Source: DATLMR01 sp035634255 (lineage in GTDB: Bacteria; Acidobacteriota; Blastocatellia; UBA7656). Taken from it: a stretch of DNA of 11,133 nt. Positions 1 through 6,088 of this stretch are shown piece after piece (the first letter of the stretch is position 1; each line of letters opens with the position of its first letter). The stretch covers positions 1 to 11,133 of the forward strand of contig DASQDI010000001.1 in assembly GCA_035634255.1 (NCBI GenBank), in the 5' to 3' direction. The translations under genes were made by a program, and so were the position numbers. Below the pieces are notes generated by a model. It had not been told where the DNA came from. It searched no databases and worked only from the letters and a program-made list of their open reading frames with translations.

Positions 1-1
1 C

Positions 2-430
2 TTTCTCAACTCATACGCGGTTGAACTGAGCGAGGTAGGACGGAGTGAAGAGGCAAAGAATATATCAACACTCGTTTGTAGCTCGCCGTTCGCGCCTTAT
101 GACCCGGAATGGCGCAAGACGTTATCAGAAATCAATCAGAAGATGCCAAGGCGGTCTGTTGTTAAAATAGGACTCCCAGAGCATCAAGAGCATGAAGAAG
201 AGTATGAGCCAGAGCCAGCCGCGAACGTTTTAGCCTTCCCCAGAGCCAAGCCCTACATACCATCAACCCACCTAGACACGGCCTCGCTCGGAGAGATTGA
301 CGTAACGGCAATAGAGTTGTTGGCAATCATTCTCAGGGGCGTTCTAAAAGGCAGAGCCACGGAAGAAGAAATCAACAAGATATGCAACACGTTCTTTTTC
401 GCCCTGAAGAATTTGTTTGATGATGAGTAA
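2..430 (+). CDS. Hypothetical protein, 3' portion only (start lies outside the window)
   Basis: The reading frame is open from base 2 to the TAA at 428-430, giving 142 residues with no start codon before residue 48. The first Met, at 143, lies inside the open frame, so the gene most probably begins before the window. The visible N-terminal stretch (AVELSEVGRSEEAKN, then SPFAPYDPEWR) resembles a helical, TPR-like segment. Around residues 58-70 there is an acidic linker (EHEEEYEPEPA), followed by a helical tail rich in Leu, Ile and Phe ending in LFDDE. I do not recognise the family and assign no function. Codon use is less GC-rich than in the genes after 1500, in line with the accessory character of this end. 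The next gene downstream is the tRNA unit on the same strand. Confidence 0.6.
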   Translation, partial: FLNSYAVELSEVGRSEEAKNISTLVCSSPFAPYDPEWRKTLSEINQKMPRRSVVKIGLPEHQEHEEEYEPEPAANVLAFPRAKPYIPSTHLDTASLGEIDVTAIELLAIILRGVLKGRATEEEINKICNTFFFALKNLFDDE

Positions 431-434
431 GCGG

Positions 435-464
435 TAGACACTTCCGTGATGCTCTATATATAAT
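435..464 (+). promoter_or_regulatory. Sigma70-like promoter of the tRNA-like gene
   Basis: TAGACA at 435-440 matches the -35 consensus at 5 of 6 positions. TATAAT at 459-464 is a perfect -10. The spacer is 18 nt. Transcription would start near 471, about 10 nt before the first tRNA base, which suits a tRNA leader. The -35 starts only 5 nt after the stop codon of the preceding gene, so the tRNA unit is probably transcribed independently of it. Confidence 0.7.
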
Positions 465-480
465 CTCACTGGCTTTATAT

Positions 481-553
481 GGCCGTGTAGCTCAGCGGAT
501 AGAGCGTTGCTTTCTCAAAGCAAGGGTCGCGGGTTCAAATCCCGCCACGAAAT
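481..553 (+). tRNA. tRNA-like gene, anticodon CTC (nominally Glu), with a defective acceptor stem
   Basis: A cloverleaf can be drawn base by base. The D arm is GCTC 490-493 with GAGC 502-505 around an 8-nt loop. The anticodon stem is TTGCT 507-511 with AGCAA 519-523, and the loop TTCTCAA places anticodon CTC at 514-516. The variable loop is 5 nt. The T stem is GCGGG 529-533 with CCCGC 541-545, loop TTCAAAT. In the acceptor stem only the inner four pairs form (CGTG 484-487 with CACG 546-549). The outer three bases GGC face AAA, and no CCA is encoded. CTC would read the Glu codon GAG, but the body (GCTCAGCGGATAGAGC, A at position 20) looks more like Arg-type tRNAs than Glu tRNAs. It may be a functional oddity, a decayed gene, or a tRNA whose 3' end was replaced by recombination. 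Confidence 0.62.
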
Positions 554-560
554 CATAACA

Positions 561-595
561 GGGCAAGTTACGGCTTGCCCTTCCTCTTTTTATAT
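561..595 (+). terminator. Intrinsic terminator after the tRNA-like gene
   Basis: GGGCAAG 561-567 pairs perfectly with CTTGCCC 574-580 around a 6-nt loop, followed by a T-rich run at 581-596 (TTCCTCTTTTTATATT). The U tract lies on the plus-strand side, so it ends transcription of the tRNA unit. The hairpin and its T tract overlap the stop codon and the last codons of the convergent DUF3800 gene. On the minus strand the hairpin is followed by a mixed sequence without a strong U run. Confidence 0.75.
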
Positions 596-1365
596 TCGGT
601 CCTTGCAATCATTATTTCAACAAACTCTCGCAATGAGTCCTTAGTTGCCAATTCCCCGAAGTGTTCTTTCCTCAGTAGTTTTTCTAAAGCATACTCTCCC
701 CACCGTGCTTTCTTCGCTTCACCGCCAAAACTGACTAACCCGCGCCGATAAGTTGCATATGCAAGTATATCTGCTGCCTGTAAGGCTGGATGCTTTCTTT
801 TATCAAGAAAAGTTAAACTACTGACTCGATAAGGCCGGTTGAGTTTAGGGTGTTTTTTTATTAAATCAAACGCAGTTAATAATTGTCCTTTATGATGTGC
901 CCCGTCCTCAAAAAAAAGCGGGATAGCTTCTTGATAATCATGTTTATCTGCCCATCGCCTAAGCCTCATTAAACAGAGTTGCCCGCATACTGCATAGGGT
1001 TCTCCGACCCCACGCCTGACATTATCAGTAATAATCTCATTGTAATCGGATATGAGAAGGCCACCTGCAATCCCCGCAGTAGCCCGAACATCTATCAAGC
1101 TAAGCAACTGATCTAATAAAACGCCCTTGTCATTATCATCCATACCAGCGAATGGGCCATAACCTCCCTCGAACTTATTCATATCAAAACAATCTATATG
1201 TTTTCGCCCTAATACAACCTTCCACTCATCGCTAAGCTTTGCCCATTGCTCATCTTTCGCAACGAAGCCAGCCACAACGGCCATGCGTGAAGCCCCGCCG
1301 CTGCCGCCTGTATGCATCCCGCTTTCATCAAAGTAGGCAGAGAACATGCCTATCATCCGTCCCAT
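568..1365 (-). CDS. DUF3800 domain-containing protein
   Basis: A 265-residue cytoplasmic protein with no signal peptide or membrane segment. YFDESG at residues 11-16 is the characteristic N-terminal motif of DUF3800. A second acidic motif, FFEDG (151-155), and the C-terminal LQAADILAY (195-203) complete the family pattern of conserved acidic residues. Such an arrangement suggests a metal-dependent, RNase H-like catalytic centre. The biochemical role of the family is not established, though members are common on prophages, plasmids and genomic islands and some are suspected nucleases or defence factors. The annotated start at 1365 has no clear Shine-Dalgarno. Met4 (preceded by GGGACGG) or Met7 are possible starts, and both keep the YFDESG motif. 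The gene stands alone, convergent with the tRNA, is AT-richer than the chromosome to its right, and has an inverted repeat just upstream of its start. Confidence 0.85.
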   Translation of the reverse strand: MGRMIGMFSAYFDESGMHTGGSGGASRMAVVAGFVAKDEQWAKLSDEWKVVLGRKHIDCFDMNKFEGGYGPFAGMDDNDKGVLLDQLLSLIDVRATAGIAGGLLISDYNEIITDNVRRGVGEPYAVCGQLCLMRLRRWADKHDYQEAIPLFFEDGAHHKGQLLTAFDLIKKHPKLNRPYRVSSLTFLDKRKHPALQAADILAYATYRRGLVSFGGEAKKARWGEYALEKLLRKEHFGELATKDSLREFVEIMIARTEYKKRKGKP

Positions 1366-1372
1366 TGCGATG

Positions 1373-1402
1373 GATAAGAACAGGCATGATGTTATTCTTA
1401 TC
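1373..1402. promoter_or_regulatory. Inverted repeat upstream of the DUF3800 gene, possible operator
   Basis: GATAAGAA (1373-1380) and TTCTTATC (1395-1402) are perfect 8-bp inverted arms around a 14-nt spacer. The near arm starts 8 bp before the annotated start codon of the DUF3800 gene, where a promoter or leader would lie. The arrangement suits a dimeric repressor site or a leader hairpin. The binding protein is unknown and no regulator gene is visible next to it. Confidence 0.4.
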
Positions 1403-1460
1403 TAAGCAGGTGAGGCAAGCAGCAACACAGGATTAGGACACTACCCCCCCGGACGGCGAA

Positions 1461-1487
1461 AGGCCGGGCCACTCGACGGCCCGGCCT
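1461..1487 (-). terminator. GC-rich hairpin terminator of the DUF4097 gene
   Basis: AGGCCGGGCC (1461-1470) is perfectly complementary to GGCCCGGCCT (1478-1487) around a 7-nt loop, a 10-bp stem. It lies 27 nt beyond the stop codon of the minus-strand DUF4097 gene. In the minus-strand RNA the stem runs into CCUUUCGCC, a short U stretch such as is often seen in high-GC bacteria, so termination may be partial. On the plus strand no T run follows. Confidence 0.6.
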
Positions 1488-1514
1488 CTGCCCGATATGT
1501 CGGTTCGGCCCGCG

Positions 1515-2267
1515 TCACTGCCCGCGCGAGTGGAGCAGGTTGACGTTGCCGGAGACGGATTTCATGCTGAGCTGCCGCGAGCCGGAGCCGAGGCGTCCGG
1601 TGGCTGAGCTGCCCGAGCCGTACTTCTTCTTCTTTATCTCCACGGGGAAGTCCGAGGCGAGGTCCCCGCTGAAAGTGGACATGTCGACGCTGGCGTCGAG
1701 GCTCTGGGGCATCCGCACGTTCACGTTGCCGCTGACCGAAGAGAACTTCAGGTCGTCCGAGCCGTCGAGCTGGTTCACGTCGACCTCCACGTCGCCTGAT
1801 ACGCTCGAGGCGCTCACCTGCCCCGAGACCTCCTTGACGCGCACGTTGCCGGATACGCTCGACGCCTCAACCTTGCCCGTAACGTCCGCCAGGTCGACGT
1901 TGCCGCTCACGGAGGAGACGCGGTCGTATTCGAAGCGCACCGAGCGGGGCACCTGCACCTCGAAATTCACGCTCGCTTCGCAGTTGCACTCCTTCGGGTA
2001 GCGTACCCCGACCTCAACCGAGTTGCCGGTGCTCTCGTCCTCGATCTCGACCTTGTCCTGGTCGCGCCCCCTCTTGATCGCGGTGACGATGACTTCGCTG
2101 CCGTTATACCCCCTCACGGACACGTTTCCTGATATATTGCTTATGCGAATGTGGCCGCCCGCGCCGAGGTTGTAGGACTTCTTGAAGTCCTGGGCCGCGG
2201 CCGTCGAAACGATCATGAGGCTTAAGAGAGCCGATAAAGCGGCGAAACGAAACAGTTGTTTGATCAT
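1515..2267 (-). CDS. Secreted DUF4097-family beta-repeat protein
   Basis: A 250-residue exported protein. Residues 1-25 form a Sec signal peptide: basic start, hydrophobic core, and a likely cleavage at STAAA-QD. From residue 40 the protein is almost entirely short beta-strand repeats with the recurring motif S-V-S-G-N/D-V: SGNV at about 46, SSVSGNV at 118 and 136, SSVSGDV at 154, SSVSGNV at 176, STFSGDL at 197 and SVSGNV at 237. This is the pattern of the DUF4097/DUF4098 family, thought to fold as a repetitive beta sheet or helix. No enzymatic role is known. C94 and C96 (KECNCEA) could form a disulfide or bind a metal. There is no LPxTG, transmembrane or Lys-rich anchor, so the mature protein is probably periplasmic. 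The start is supported by AAAGGAG at 2279-2285, 11 nt upstream. The gene is divergent from the small secreted protein at 2384. Confidence 0.85.
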   Translation of the reverse strand: MIKQLFRFAALSALLSLMIVSTAAAQDFKKSYNLGAGGHIRISNISGNVSVRGYNGSEVIVTAIKRGRDQDKVEIEDESTGNSVEVGVRYPKECNCEASVNFEVQVPRSVRFEYDRVSSVSGNVDLADVTGKVEASSVSGNVRVKEVSGQVSASSVSGDVEVDVNQLDGSDDLKFSSVSGNVNVRMPQSLDASVDMSTFSGDLASDFPVEIKKKKYGSGSSATGRLGSGSRQLSMKSVSGNVNLLHSRGQ

Positions 2268-2346
2268 CAGAGCTGGTACTCCTTTCGAGATAGTTCAATG
2301 TTGTTACGCCCAGTGAGTGACGGCTCAGACCAAAAGGTTGCAGGTA

Positions 2347-2366
2347 CGCGGGAGAAAAATTCCGCG
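2347..2366. promoter_or_regulatory. Hairpin in the divergent intergenic region, upstream of the small lipoprotein gene
   Basis: CGCGGGA (2347-2353) can pair with TTCCGCG (2360-2366) around the loop GAAAAA, giving seven pairs including one G-T. It lies 6 bp before the ribosome binding site of the gene at 2384. It could be a leader hairpin or an operator shared by the two divergent genes. I found no convincing -35/-10 pair for either gene in 2268-2383. Confidence 0.25.
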
Positions 2367-2383
2367 GGTAAAAAGGAGACAAG

Positions 2384-2743
2384 ATGGCAAGAGTTATCCT
2401 TCTCGTTCTGGCTTTGGCGATTGCGCCCGCCTGCACCGGCACCGCGCCGCCCCCGACCCGCGCGACCCTCCAATCGTTCAAGATACTTTCGGAGCAGGCC
2501 GACCCATCGGCCGGCACGCTCAAGGTCGACATACAGATCATCGAGCCCGTCTCGCGCGACAGCGCCAGGTCGGCCGCCGAATCGGTCATCGAGAGTTTTA
2601 AACCCCAGTACCGGGCCATCACGATCAACTCGTACACCGGGAGCTCGGGCGGCGCGCCGTACGCCGTCTCGAAGTTCGAGCGGGGGGAAGTGACGCACAC
2701 GTTCGGCCCCGAATCCGGCTCCACGAAGATACCGACGCACTGA
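2384..2743 (+). CDS. Small secreted protein, probable lipoprotein, unknown function
   Basis: A 119-residue protein. Residues 1-16 are a short hydrophobic signal (VILLVLALAIAPA), and Cys17 sits where a lipoprotein cysteine would be. The box A-P-A-C lacks the usual Leu/Val/Ile at -3, so lipidation is probable rather than certain. Residues 18-26 are a Pro/Thr-rich linker. The rest (about 27-119) is a small alpha/beta domain with no recognised family or catalytic motif. The start is well supported by AAGGAG at 2373-2378, 5 nt before the ATG. The antisense open frames over this region are Arg-rich and lack a start signal, so I take the plus strand as coding. The gene is divergent from the DUF4097 gene and 147 bp before the PAP2 gene. 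Shared export suggests that the divergent pair may act in the same envelope process, but this is inference. Confidence 0.7.
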   Translation: MARVILLVLALAIAPACTGTAPPPTRATLQSFKILSEQADPSAGTLKVDIQIIEPVSRDSARSAAESVIESFKPQYRAITINSYTGSSGGAPYAVSKFERGEVTHTFGPESGSTKIPTH

Positions 2744-2890
2744 CCTCCGGCGCAGCAGTTTCGCGTCTATTGTCATATAAACCCGCCTGTGGGCGCGGCG
2801 GCCACGGCGTTTTACTTCGAATTAGCGCGCGTTTCCCCGGAACCTGCGTGGCACGATTCTCGCTCTATGACTCAGTCGCGATAAACTTTC

Positions 2891-3889
2891 ATGAGCCTCG
2901 GGGGAAGAGTAGAGTTGGAGTCAATCACCGTAATCAAGCATCGCATACAACTGTGGCAGGTCGCCCTGTGCGCGGGCATCTGCGGCTACCTGGCGCTGGG
3001 CGCGGCCACTCACACGCTGAAGACGTATCACTGGTTCCTGCTGGCACTGATTCCGGGCGCGTGGCTTTACGGCGAGCGGCTCCGGGGCTTCTTCATGGAC
3101 TGGGCCCCGATGGTGGCCTTCTGGATAGCGTACGACCGCCTGCGCCTTTTGCAGCCTTTGCTGCTCCCGCGCGTCTCGGTCGGGCCCGCCTATTCCATTG
3201 AGCAGTGGATGTTCGGGTGGCTGACGGGGGGCGCGATACCCGCGCACGCGGGGCGCGCATGGCTCGCCTCGCTCTCCGGCCTCCCGGTCGCGGGCCTCCT
3301 GAACTGGTCGGCGCAGCTCATCTACTTTTCGCACATCTTTCTGGTTCCCGTCCTCATGCTCTCGTGGTGGGTGAGCGGCAGGTACTGCGAGCGCTTCGCC
3401 GCGCACGTGAAAGCCTTCACGACGCTGCACGTCCTCGCGGTCATGCTCTACCTGCTGCTGCCCGTTGCGCCCCCCTGGTGGGTGAGCCTGCACGGGATGG
3501 AGCACCCGACGGCAGAGCTGCTCGCGCAAACCCGCATGGCCGACGCGATGGACGGGGTGCTGGTCCAGAAGATGATCAAGACGGCTTCGTTATATTTCGC
3601 GGCCGTCCCGTCGCTCCACGGCGCGTACCCGGTGCTGCTGTTTCTGCTCGCTCTGAAAGATCGAGGCGGGCGGAAGCTCGCGGCCCTCGGCCTCTACGGG
3701 GCGGCCATGTGGGCCGCCACGGTCGTACTCAACCAGCACTACATCGTGGACCTCCTGGCGGGCGGGCTGCTGGCGGTCGCGGCCTACTGGTTCGCGGGCC
3801 GCCCGCGCAGGGCTTCGACATCCGACATCACGGGCTGCGGGGCCCAGAACACCACCAGGGACTTCCAGAGCACTTCGGGCCACCCGTAA
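2891..3889 (+). CDS. PAP2/AUR1-like integral membrane phosphatase or phosphotransferase
   Basis: A 332-residue polytopic membrane protein with about seven or eight hydrophobic segments, roughly 24-40, 48-62, 72-88, 135-160, 178-192, 232-255, 263-280 and 284-302. The PAP2 signatures are in the C-terminal half: LPVAPPWW (190-197), PSLH (240-243, His243) and NQHYIVD (281-287, His283 and Asp287). The PPWW and PSLH...HYxxD pattern is that of the PAP2_3 branch, which includes fungal inositol phosphorylceramide synthase AUR1 and related bacterial lipid enzymes. It therefore probably cleaves or transfers a phosphate or phospho-head group on a lipid at the membrane surface. The substrate cannot be told. 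The ATG at 2891 has no Shine-Dalgarno. A TTG at 2915 preceded by GGGGGAAGAG is a plausible alternative that removes 8 residues. The last 35 residues overlap the convergent desaturase gene and lie mostly beyond the last membrane segment. Confidence 0.85.
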   Translation: MSLGGRVELESITVIKHRIQLWQVALCAGICGYLALGAATHTLKTYHWFLLALIPGAWLYGERLRGFFMDWAPMVAFWIAYDRLRLLQPLLLPRVSVGPAYSIEQWMFGWLTGGAIPAHAGRAWLASLSGLPVAGLLNWSAQLIYFSHIFLVPVLMLSWWVSGRYCERFAAHVKAFTTLHVLAVMLYLLLPVAPPWWVSLHGMEHPTAELLAQTRMADAMDGVLVQKMIKTASLYFAAVPSLHGAYPVLLFLLALKDRGGRKLAALGLYGAAMWAATVVLNQHYIVDLLAGGLLAVAAYWFAGRPRRASTSDITGCGAQNTTRDFQSTSGHP

Positions 3890-4863
3890 GAGCGGTACGG
3901 CAGCCCCTGCTCGCGGCAGAACTGCTCGACCAGCCCGCTCATCTTCGCGTAATGGATGTGGCTCACGCCCGGAAAGAGGTGGTGCTCGATCTGGTATTGC
4001 AGGCCCGAGCAGATGAGAGAGCCGAACCGCCCCGCGCGAAAGTTCACGGTGCTGAGCGCCTGTAAAAGGTAGTGGTCCGAGCCCCTCTGGTCGGCTCTGA
4101 TGCGCGCGGCTTCGGGCGGGAGGTGGCCGGGCGCGAAGACCGCGAACATGGCGTAGCCCATCAGCCCTATCCGGATCAGGTAAAAAATCAGGACGTGGGT
4201 GACCGGAAAGAAGAGGCACGGCACCCCCACCCACAGCGCGAAGTAGAGGGCCAGCGCCACCAGGTCCATCCAGAGCGCCCTGCCCCTCCGCCCCGACCCG
4301 CGCAGGTTACCCAGAACGTACGCCCACCCCGCCCTCTGCATGTTCAGGCCGTTCAGCACCAGCGCGAGCGGGAGCAGGGCCCACTGAAGCTTTTCATAAT
4401 AGAACCGGCGGAGCCCGCGCGCCCTTTGCACCTCGTCCTCGGTCAGGGCGAACCACGGGTAGAAATCCGAATCTTTGTCCACGCCTACAATATTGGGCGC
4501 GGAGTGGTGCAGACCGAGGTGCTTGTAGCGCCAGAAGGTCACGGACAGGCCGAGGAAGAGAGGGTGGCCGAAGTAGGTCAGCAGCTCGTTGGCCCACCTT
4601 CTTCGGCTGGCCGCGTAGTGCGAAGCCGTGTGCGCTCCGGTGCCGACCCCCATCGAGCCCGCCGTCGAGACGAGCATGCCCGCGGCCCGGACGAGGACGC
4701 TGTCGGCGAGCAGGAAGACCGTTATCCCGGAGAGGGCGAGAAAAAGGTTCAGGGCCAGCTCGAACATTATCCGGCCCGACGGCCTTTCGTACCAGCCGCG
4801 CCTGGCGAACTCTTCGCGGAGCGCCGCGACCGAGGCGGGCGCTCTGGTGGCAATCGATGTCAT
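3784..4863 (-). CDS. Membrane fatty acid desaturase, front-end type histidine boxes
   Basis: A 359-residue integral membrane di-iron desaturase. The three histidine boxes that bind the iron pair are complete: HTASH (78-82), HLGLHH (115-120) and QIEHH (291-295). Gln as first residue of box 3, in QIEHHLFP, is typical of front-end (delta-5/delta-6-like) and related acyl-lipid or acyl-CoA desaturases. No cytochrome b5 domain is fused, so electrons must come from a separate donor, and none is encoded here. Hydrophobic segments lie near 34-66, 160-172, 199-222 and 224-245. I chose the ATG at 4863. A longer frame to 5061 exists, but its first 66 residues are low-complexity Ser/Arg/Thr sequence overlapping the upstream methyltransferase gene. 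The chosen start lies 16 nt after that gene's stop, with only a weak GGGGA upstream. It is the last gene of the minus-strand operon. The 3' end overlaps the PAP2 gene by 106 bp, so no separate terminator is seen. Confidence 0.92.
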   Translation of the reverse strand: MTSIATRAPASVAALREEFARRGWYERPSGRIMFELALNLFLALSGITVFLLADSVLVRAAGMLVSTAGSMGVGTGAHTASHYAASRRRWANELLTYFGHPLFLGLSVTFWRYKHLGLHHSAPNIVGVDKDSDFYPWFALTEDEVQRARGLRRFYYEKLQWALLPLALVLNGLNMQRAGWAYVLGNLRGSGRRGRALWMDLVALALYFALWVGVPCLFFPVTHVLIFYLIRIGLMGYAMFAVFAPGHLPPEAARIRADQRGSDHYLLQALSTVNFRAGRFGSLICSGLQYQIEHHLFPGVSHIHYAKMSGLVEQFCREQGLPYRSYGWPEVLWKSLVVFWAPQPVMSDVEALRGRPANQ

Positions 4864-4879
4864 CGTCGTCCCCGTCGTT

Positions 4880-6058
4880 TTAAACCCGGTGGAGCGGCAT
4901 CGCGGCCGCGCAGTCGTTCGTGAATAGGACCTGATAGACCGCCGAATCCGAGGCGCGCGCGGCCGCGATGCCGCAGGCGAAGTAGTACTCCCACATCCGG
5001 CTGAACCGCTCGTCGTACTTCTCCCGGTCGAGCCGGTGGCGGTTGCGCCGGAACCGCTCAAGCCAGCAGAGCACCGTGTAGCCGTAGTGCCTCACGATGT
5101 TCTCCACGTCGAGGATGCCCAGGCGGTTTCGTTCGAGGTGCCCCGCGATCTCCGACAGGCGCGGCTGGTTCGAGGCCGGGAAGATGTATTTCTGGATGAA
5201 CGGGTCGTGCTCGTTCCTGAAAGTATTACAGCCTATCGTGTGGACCAGCCCCTTGCCCCCCGGCGCGAGCACGCGGGAGATGCTCCCGAAGTAATACTTG
5301 TACTGCTGGCGCGGGACGTGCTCCATCATCCCGACGCTCACGACCTTATCGAACTCGCCCCGGAGTGAGCGGAAGTCCTGAAACTCCACGCGGACGCGGC
5401 CCGCGAGCCCCTCCTCCGCGATGCGCGCGTTGCCGCGTTCCGTGTGCCTCCTGCTGATGGTGATCCCGACGCCCGTGACCCCGAAATTTCTGGCCGCGTG
5501 AATCAGCAGCCCCCCGAAGCCGCAGCCTATGTCGAGCAGGCGGTCGCCCGGCTTCAGTTCGAGCTTGCGGCAGATGCGGTCGAGCTTGTTGATCTGCAAA
5601 CGCTCCAGGTCGTCGCCGGGCGCTCCGGCGTAACCGCAGGAGTACGTGAGTGAGGCGTCGAGAAAGGTCTCGAACAGATCGTCGCCGATGTCGTAGTGGC
5701 TCTGCACGTTCTTCTCTTTCCCGCGCAGATTGTTCGCCAGCCGGGTCGCCAGAATCCTCAGGGCTAGCCTCGGGTCGCTCTTCACTCTCCGGTCGAGCCG
5801 GTTCCTCAGCAGGATGTGCAGGAATTCATGCAGGTCGCCCCGCTCGACATCGAAGTCCCCGTCCATGAAGGACTCGCCCATGCCTAGATTGCCGTAGCAG
5901 AGCACGCGGGAGAAGAACCTCTCGCGGCGCACCGCGACCGCGACCTCGCACTCGCGCTCCGGGCTGCCGGCGAAGAGGTCCGCGCCCCCGACGCGGAACA
6001 GAATTCTCGCGTCGGTGAGGCAGGTGTTCAGCAATCTGAAAAAGAGATCACGGGCCAT
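4880..6058 (-). CDS. cfa: Cyclopropane-fatty-acyl-phospholipid synthase family methyltransferase
   Basis: A 392-residue protein, close to the length of E. coli Cfa (382). Residues 1-110 match the N-terminal domain of the family and about 115-385 the SAM-dependent methyltransferase domain. Visible motifs are VQSHYDIGDDLFETFLD (118-134), SYSCGY-type TYSCGY (138-143), the SAM-binding loop LLDIGCGFGG (174-183), SVGMMEHV (241-248) and HTIG (273-276). By alignment to E. coli Cfa, the residues that hold the catalytic bicarbonate appear present: Cys141, Glu246, His273, Ile275 and Tyr325. The enzyme should transfer the SAM methyl group to the double bond of an unsaturated acyl chain, giving a cyclopropane or a methyl-branched chain. 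The desaturase encoded 16 nt downstream could make that double bond. The start has no Shine-Dalgarno and lies 30 nt after the crotonase stop, so translation may be coupled. The cfa symbol denotes the family; the exact product is not proven. Confidence 0.92.
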   Translation of the reverse strand: MARDLFFRLLNTCLTDARILFRVGGADLFAGSPERECEVAVAVRRERFFSRVLCYGNLGMGESFMDGDFDVERGDLHEFLHILLRNRLDRRVKSDPRLALRILATRLANNLRGKEKNVQSHYDIGDDLFETFLDASLTYSCGYAGAPGDDLERLQINKLDRICRKLELKPGDRLLDIGCGFGGLLIHAARNFGVTGVGITISRRHTERGNARIAEEGLAGRVRVEFQDFRSLRGEFDKVVSVGMMEHVPRQQYKYYFGSISRVLAPGGKGLVHTIGCNTFRNEHDPFIQKYIFPASNQPRLSEIAGHLERNRLGILDVENIVRHYGYTVLCWLERFRRNRHRLDREKYDERFSRMWEYYFACGIAAARASDSAVYQVLFTNDCAAAMPLHRV

Positions 6059-6088
6059 TGAGCGTGCCGGATTACCGTTAATTATCGT

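Noticed and set aside
1791..1935. Repeated DNA stretches with ACGCTCGA and TTGCCG, looked at as possible CRISPR or tandem repeats
   Set aside because: They are imperfect and simply encode the SVSGN/D protein repeats of the DUF4097 gene. There are no regular spacers.
2267..2776. 169-residue minus-strand open frame over the small lipoprotein gene, and a 206-residue one at 2104-2724
   Set aside because: No ribosome binding site, Arg-rich low-complexity products. The plus-strand frame has a signal peptide and AAGGAG.
2744..2890. Intergenic TTGTCA/TATAAA stretch considered as a promoter for the PAP2 gene
   Set aside because: The two elements overlap or are wrongly spaced, and no partner hexamer at 16-18 nt is convincing.
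3205..4065. 286-residue plus-strand frame overlapping PAP2 and desaturase genes
   Set aside because: Arg/Pro/Ala-rich frame shadow without hydrophobic segments or motifs, over the clear PAP2 frame.
4864..5061. 66-residue N-terminal extension of the desaturase
   Set aside because: It is low-complexity Ser/Arg/Thr sequence that lies wholly over the 3' end of the cyclopropane synthase gene. The start at 4863 gives a normal family N-terminus.
6076..6087. Near-palindrome CGTTAATTATCG between crotonase and cyclopropane synthase genes, considered as an internal operator or promoter
   Set aside because: One central mismatch pair and no -35 at a proper distance from GATAAT; too weak to list as a feature.
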